Below, piece by piece: positions 13,771 to 17,556 of a stretch of DNA of 17,556 nucleotides. Made by a program: the position numbers and the translations under genes. This DNA is from Bacteroidales bacterium UBA1176 (GTDB lineage Bacteria > Bacteroidota > Bacteroidia > Bacteroidales > WCHB1-69): positions 1 to 17,556 of the forward strand of contig DBYW01000049.1 of assembly GCA_002311645.1 (NCBI GenBank), given 5' to 3'. Within the stretch, counting starts at the first letter, position 1. Every line of letters begins with the position of its first letter. The notes beneath the pieces are model-generated. The model did not search any database. It was not told the DNA's origin and worked only from the letters and a program-made list of their open reading frames with translations.

Positions 13771-15047
13771 GTCTTCTGTTCCTGCTTTTTGGCGGCAGGG
13801 AAAAGCACATTGTTGAGAATGAGACGATAACCCGCCGAATTGGGGAATAAGTTCAAGTCTGTGGGGGGGTCGTTCACCAAATGCTGGTAGTCTTCGGGAT
13901 CGTGACCGGCATAGAACGTCCACGTCCCTTTGCCGTATTCGCCATGTATGTAGCGCACTTCGTTAAATTGCGCCGCTTCGCCCATGACGGTCACCGTGGG
14001 CTTGACGAGTTCTTTGCGGAAAGCGGTGGTTTGTCCCATGAATCCTGGAATCACGGTCAGATGGTTCTGGCAAAGCATGGTTGGAACAGGATCCCACTTG
14101 GCAGAGAACTCGAATAGCGTGAAAAAGTCATTCTTCTTGTTGGTGAGGTGTAAGGTGGGGTTGACATCAATGTCGGAAACCTCATACACATAAGGGTTGG
14201 TCTCTATTTTGAAATTGGTGAATGCGAAGCAATTGTCGTAGTTGAGTTTGCTTTGGGCTTGCGGGTCCATGGGGTCGCCATCGAACATCACGTCGCAGAT
14301 GTCTACGCCTTCGGCGGCCAGCGCGATGTCGTAGCTGTCGGGACCGGAGCACATGGCAAAGAGGTAGCCTCCGCCGGCCACGAAGTCCCGGATGCCTTTG
14401 GCTACGGCCAATTTCATTTGCGACACTTTGGCGAAACCCAGTTGCGCCGCACGTGTTTCCTGCTCGTTTACGTCGTCCTGATACCATTGGGCATTCCGGT
14501 AGTTGGCCCAGAATTTGCCATATTGCCCCGTGAAATCTTCGTGGTGCAGATGCAGCCAGTCGTATTTCGGCAATTCTCCCTTGATGACCTCTTCGTCGTA
14601 TAGTACGGTGTAAGGGATCTCAGCGTAGGTGAGCACCAAAGTGACGGCATCGTCCCACGGCAGTTTGTTTTTTGGGGAATAAACTGCGATTTTAGGCTCT
14701 TTTGTGAGACGAATCTCGTTCATGTTGTTCTCGGTGGCGGAAATCTCGGCCAAGATGCCTTGCGCCTGGATGTCGGCGATGACTTGGTAGGAAACACCCC
14801 TGATGACGCATTCGTCTTCAATGAGGGAACTGTATGCGCACATGAAACTGCCTCCGCGGTAGTTGAGCAGCCAGCTCATGTCCACTTGATGTGCGACGGC
14901 AAAATAGGCAATACCGTACGCTTTCAGATGATTCTCCTGCTCCATGTCCATAGGAATGAGAATATGGGTGGCATAGGCCTGCAGACAGCAAGTCAGTGCC
15001 ATCGCGATGGCCAAGAGTCTTGTTTTCATTCTTTTCATAGTGTTCAT
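13767..15047 (-). CDS. Exported protein with class I amidotransferase-like elbow (often labelled asparagine synthetase B)
   Basis: A 426-aa protein from ATG 15047, which abuts the upstream stop (TAAATG); ATGs at 15038 and 15029 are alternatives that keep the signal peptide (KTRLLAIAMALTCCLQAYA). The mature N-terminus (THILIPMDMEQENHLKAYG) and YRGGSF are characteristic of a conserved Bacteroidota family that I recall being labelled asparagine synthetase B. I see no AsnB synthetase features: no Cys2 N-terminal nucleophile and no PP-loop. Instead GGGYLFAMCSG (225-235) with Cys233 looks like the nucleophile elbow of a class I glutamine amidotransferase/DJ-1/ThuA-like fold, and GHDPED (His382) could complete a catalytic pair (inference). 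It is predicted to be periplasmic or exported. It is the last gene of a tight cassette with a FadL-like porin and a beta-rich exported protein. The substrate is unknown. Confidence 0.72.
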   Translation of the reverse strand: MNTMKRMKTRLLAIAMALTCCLQAYATHILIPMDMEQENHLKAYGIAYFAVAHQVDMSWLLNYRGGSFMCAYSSLIEDECVIRGVSYQVIADIQAQGILAEISATENNMNEIRLTKEPKIAVYSPKNKLPWDDAVTLVLTYAEIPYTVLYDEEVIKGELPKYDWLHLHHEDFTGQYGKFWANYRNAQWYQDDVNEQETRAAQLGFAKVSQMKLAVAKGIRDFVAGGGYLFAMCSGPDSYDIALAAEGVDICDVMFDGDPMDPQAQSKLNYDNCFAFTNFKIETNPYVYEVSDIDVNPTLHLTNKKNDFFTLFEFSAKWDPVPTMLCQNHLTVIPGFMGQTTAFRKELVKPTVTVMGEAAQFNEVRYIHGEYGKGTWTFYAGHDPEDYQHLVNDPPTDLNLFPNSAGYRLILNNVLFPAAKKQEQKT

Positions 15048-15836
15048 TTATCTTCTGGCGATGGGTTGACGTTGTACCTCTCCGTCAGGTCCCAAAATGT
15101 AAAGGTTTTTGTAGGTGCGGCGAAAATCACGGGCATTCTGAACATCTTTTGTCACGAGGATGAAATCTAATGCAGGGATATCATATTTATACAAACCGTC
15201 CTCTTTGAGATAATAGAGCTGGCTTCCTTGCCACTGGGCTGAAATGACATGAGGCAGAGGCGTTTTTTTTTCATACGAGCCGAAATTGTCGAAAAAGAAA
15301 AGGCCGTAGGTTGTATCAATGAGGACGATGCTCTTGTCTAAAGCAACTTCTATGCGCGTGGGATTGAATTGGTCGCCAAAATTAACAGGCGTGGTGCTGA
15401 GTATGTTCAGTGAGAAATCGGTGAGGATGAGTTGGTGCGTGTTGTTGTCAAATAATGCAATGCGGTTGGCCCCGGCAAAGGCAACAAGGGTGATGGAAAA
15501 AAGATTGTGGTCAAAGAGGGAAAGTGCATTGCCAACAGGAGAGAGTGTGTTGTCCAAGATGTTGATTTCGCCTGCATCTTTGTAAAAAACAAGGATTTTG
15601 GACGGAATGCTTGCATCAACATTGTCGATGTTCCCTGAGTCATGACTGAGATAAGAAAACAGCAGTTGTCCGTCGGGACCATATTTGTTCAAGGCTGCAT
15701 CTTTCCAGAGATATAAATTATCTTGTATATCCACGGTGAAATGGTCGCATTGCTCGTGGATAAAAGAAGGTCGCTCTTGGGCGTAAGAGAAGCCAAGAGC
15801 GACGATGGATATCAATAGAAGGATTGCATTCCTCAT
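15048..15836 (-). CDS. Exported beta-rich (propeller-like) protein of unknown function
   Basis: A 262-aa protein. Residues 1-19 form a signal peptide ending FSYA, followed by QERPSF. The rest is a series of beta-strand/turn units: DIQDNLYLWKDAALNKY, PSKILVFYKDAGEINILDN, NRIALFDNNTHQLILTDF, KSIVLIDTTYGLFFFDNFG and SQLYYLKEDGLYKYDIP. The spacing of about 40 residues suggests an irregular beta-propeller. It resembles a conserved Bacteroidota hypothetical family; I cannot name a function. No lipobox Cys is seen, so it is probably periplasmic. It starts 7 bp after the FadL-like gene stops and its TAA touches the next ATG, so the three genes are almost certainly one transcript. Confidence 0.7.
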   Translation of the reverse strand: MRNAILLLISIVALGFSYAQERPSFIHEQCDHFTVDIQDNLYLWKDAALNKYGPDGQLLFSYLSHDSGNIDNVDASIPSKILVFYKDAGEINILDNTLSPVGNALSLFDHNLFSITLVAFAGANRIALFDNNTHQLILTDFSLNILSTTPVNFGDQFNPTRIEVALDKSIVLIDTTYGLFFFDNFGSYEKKTPLPHVISAQWQGSQLYYLKEDGLYKYDIPALDFILVTKDVQNARDFRRTYKNLYILGPDGEVQRQPIARR

Positions 15837-15843
15837 TTCTCGA

Positions 15844-17301
15844 TTAGAATTTGCAGCCGATGGTGCCTACGATTCGATGTGTGGTGTTCTTGATTTGTGC
15901 CGTTGCGTTGGGTGCGTAGAGGTTGTAACTGTCTTTGTAGAAACGTAACACGTATGCAAAGTCAACAAAGAGGAATTTGTTGTGGAAACCGAATCCTAAA
16001 GAGCCATAGTGGGCTGAACCGTTGTAACCTTCGGTCCAGTCTTTGCTGTCGCGATAGGGGGTGGATTTGAAATTATAACCGGCGCGCAAGGCGAATTTCT
16101 CTCCCAAGTTAACTTCCCCGCCCAAGCGAATGGAGTGGCGGATGCCATATTTTTGCTTGACCGCTTCGTTCTCGTTTGTGAAATCGTAATCATCGGCATA
16201 GAGTGTACTCATGCTATGGTCATTGAATTCATACTCGGCAGAGATGAATCCACGCTTGTTGATGAGGAATGCGGCGCCTACATTAAAACGGAATGGGGTG
16301 GTTAACGAGAATTTATAGTCATTGGAATATTGGTAGTCAGGCTCTTGTGCGTTGGGGGAAAGGCTGTTCCAATGGGTTCTCATTTCCCGGCGATAAGTAT
16401 CCTTGATTTTCCAGAAATAGGTGGGCGACTGGATACTGGCGCTGAGTCGCACAAAGTTGGCTGGTTGGTAGATGATGCCGATTTTGGCATTGACGCCGGC
16501 TCCGCGATCGCGTTGGGTGGTATAGACGTCGTAGGAGGTTATGCCTTGGAGGTCTTCAACGTCAGTGGGCGTTTCCGTAAGAGATGTGCGTTCCATATAG
16601 TCTAAGAACGGGATGCCGATGCTGCCGCCAATATAAAGTTTGTCGTTGTAGTTGCCGCCGAAAGTGAAGCTCATTTCGTCAATGGCCCCGGATTGCTTTA
16701 CCAAGACAGATTGGTCGAGATTGCTGCCGCTAAAAGGCGAATCGTAGCGGTTGTCAAATCCAGGGATAGTGTCGATGAGCCATGTATTCCAGGCAATTAG
16801 AGCATCACCGGCAAGGCTGTTGTAGTGCGTGCCGTTGGCTTGTGCCACAATGGGGTCGGCGAAAGAGCTGTAGGCCGGTCCAACCGCACGGAAAGTGTTG
16901 TTGTAGTCCATGATGCGGTTGTAACCGAACCCGAATTGCCAATATTTCCATTCGGAATCGCGAGTAATAGGCGACGTGATCACCAGTCCACATTCAGGAA
17001 CGGTGTATTTTGCGTTCTGTGTGTAACTGTTGTTGTCGTGATAGAGCGTGTTGTTCTTGAAAAAGGAGACAACGGTTGGGGTGAAAGAGACTTCATGTCG
17101 CTTGTACAGGCCGATGGCAGCCGGGTTAGTGCTGAGCGCGGAGAAATCGCCACCCACTGTGCCGAAAGTGCCGCCTGCACCTAAATAGCGGGCAGTTCCC
17201 ATGTAGTCGATTTGGGAGAAACGGAAAGCCTCGTAATCGCCTTGTGCAAATGAATATGCGAAAATGCCGAGAAATAACGGAATGATCCAGAATCTTTTCA
17301 T
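15844..17301 (-). CDS. OMPP1/FadL/TodX-family outer-membrane transport protein
   Basis: A 485-aa protein from ATG 17301. The frame is open to 17343, but MKRFWIIPLFLGIFAYSFAQ is an evident signal peptide, so the internal ATG is the start. The mature N-terminus carries the family signature: SQIDYMGTARYLGAGGTFG and GGDFSALSTNPAAIGLY (about 50-66). The remainder is a 14-strand-type barrel with alternating residues, ending in the barrel closure VGTIGCKF, a terminal Phe. FadL-type proteins move hydrophobic substrates across the outer membrane; the substrate here is unknown. It leads the cassette with the propeller-like and amidotransferase-like genes. Upstream, only 45 bp separate it from the stop of the Ser-rich gene, and there is no clear -7 box (the nearest is the imperfect TAACTTTT). 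Confidence 0.87.
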   Translation of the reverse strand: MKRFWIIPLFLGIFAYSFAQGDYEAFRFSQIDYMGTARYLGAGGTFGTVGGDFSALSTNPAAIGLYKRHEVSFTPTVVSFFKNNTLYHDNNSYTQNAKYTVPECGLVITSPITRDSEWKYWQFGFGYNRIMDYNNTFRAVGPAYSSFADPIVAQANGTHYNSLAGDALIAWNTWLIDTIPGFDNRYDSPFSGSNLDQSVLVKQSGAIDEMSFTFGGNYNDKLYIGGSIGIPFLDYMERTSLTETPTDVEDLQGITSYDVYTTQRDRGAGVNAKIGIIYQPANFVRLSASIQSPTYFWKIKDTYRREMRTHWNSLSPNAQEPDYQYSNDYKFSLTTPFRFNVGAAFLINKRGFISAEYEFNDHSMSTLYADDYDFTNENEAVKQKYGIRHSIRLGGEVNLGEKFALRAGYNFKSTPYRDSKDWTEGYNGSAHYGSLGFGFHNKFLFVDFAYVLRFYKDSYNLYAPNATAQIKNTTHRIVGTIGCKF

Positions 17302-17346
17302 TTCAATGAATATTACGTGTTGTTGTTTTTTTATGTTGGTCAAAAG

Positions 17347-17556
17347 TTATCGTCTGCCACTGTGACTGCTGGAAGATGAACTGCTGCTATGGGATGAACC
17401 AGAGTAACTTGACCTGGATGAAGAGGAACCAGAATAGCTGGAATGTGAAGAGGAAGAGCTTGAACTCGGTCTTGAATAGCTTGAACTGGAGGAACTTGGA
17501 CGTGAATAAGAAGAGTTGGAAGGGTGAGAGCTGGGTCTGGAGTAGTTTGAGTTAGA
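17347..17556 (-). CDS. C-terminal end of a truncated gene: Ser-rich SYSRPSSS-repeat tail
   Basis: An open frame runs from the right edge of the window to TAA 17349-17347, 69 residues, with its start beyond the window. More than half the residues are Ser. It contains near-repeats NYSRPSS, SYSRPSSS, SYSRPSSS, SYSGSSSS and SYSGSSHS, then SSSSSSSSHSGRR before the stop. Third positions vary among Ser codons of both classes, which suggests that the protein is selected rather than being a simple DNA repeat. Such tails are found on Bacteroidota exported proteins of unknown function and on disordered domains. It reads towards the FadL-like gene 45 bp away and may be in the same operon. The product cannot be identified. 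Confidence 0.65.
   Translation of the reverse strand, partial: SNSNYSRPSSHPSNSSYSRPSSSSSSYSRPSSSSSSSHSSYSGSSSSRSSYSGSSHSSSSSSSSHSGRR

Overview
The window comes from a member of the Bacteroidota, probably of Bacteroidales type. The evidence is a secreted C10 peptidase ending in a type IX secretion (T9SS) sorting domain, a PorP/SprF-like protein followed by a PD40/OmpA protein, a bifunctional-nuclease (BFN) protein, a DUF6515-like protein, and TAnnTTTG-type -7 promoter boxes without clear Shine-Dalgarno sequences. It looks chromosomal. I see no phage, integrase, insertion sequence, CRISPR array or rRNA.

Left block (1-8888, minus strand, reading right to left): a rarA-like AAA+ ATPase runs in frame, with no stop codon, into a PorP/SprF-like outer-membrane protein. 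Next come a PD40/OmpA-like envelope protein (sharing one base, TAATG), a low-molecular-weight phosphotyrosine phosphatase (15-bp gap), the large purL gene (84-bp gap with its own -7 box), and a BFN-UVR protein. purL and the BFN gene are separated by a short degenerate repeat that supplies the purL stop codon.

Middle block (8889-13770, plus strand): a divergent promoter region leads to a four-helix-bundle protein with its own terminator. Then come a streptopain-type protease carrying two CUB-like modules and a T9SS C-terminal domain, a DUF6515-like exported protein with an Arg-Pro-rich Ser/Thr/Ala linker, tRNA-Gln(CTG) with a palindrome-embedded promoter and a clean terminator, and uridine kinase.

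Right block (13767-17556, minus strand): a tight envelope cassette. It consists of the Ser-rich end of a truncated gene at the window edge, a FadL/OMPP1-like outer-membrane protein, an exported beta-rich protein, and an exported protein with a class I amidotransferase-like nucleophile elbow. The last gene meets uridine kinase tail to tail with interlocked stop codons.

The genes fall into three functional sets: housekeeping (purL, udk, rarA, tRNA-Gln), T9SS and cell surface (PorP-like, PD40/OmpA, C10 peptidase, DUF6515 protein), and a poorly characterised envelope operon. No gene-free stretch exceeds 300 bases; the longest, 12902-13155, holds the tRNA, its promoter, its terminator and the udk promoter. 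The main anomaly is the uninterrupted RarA-PorP reading frame.
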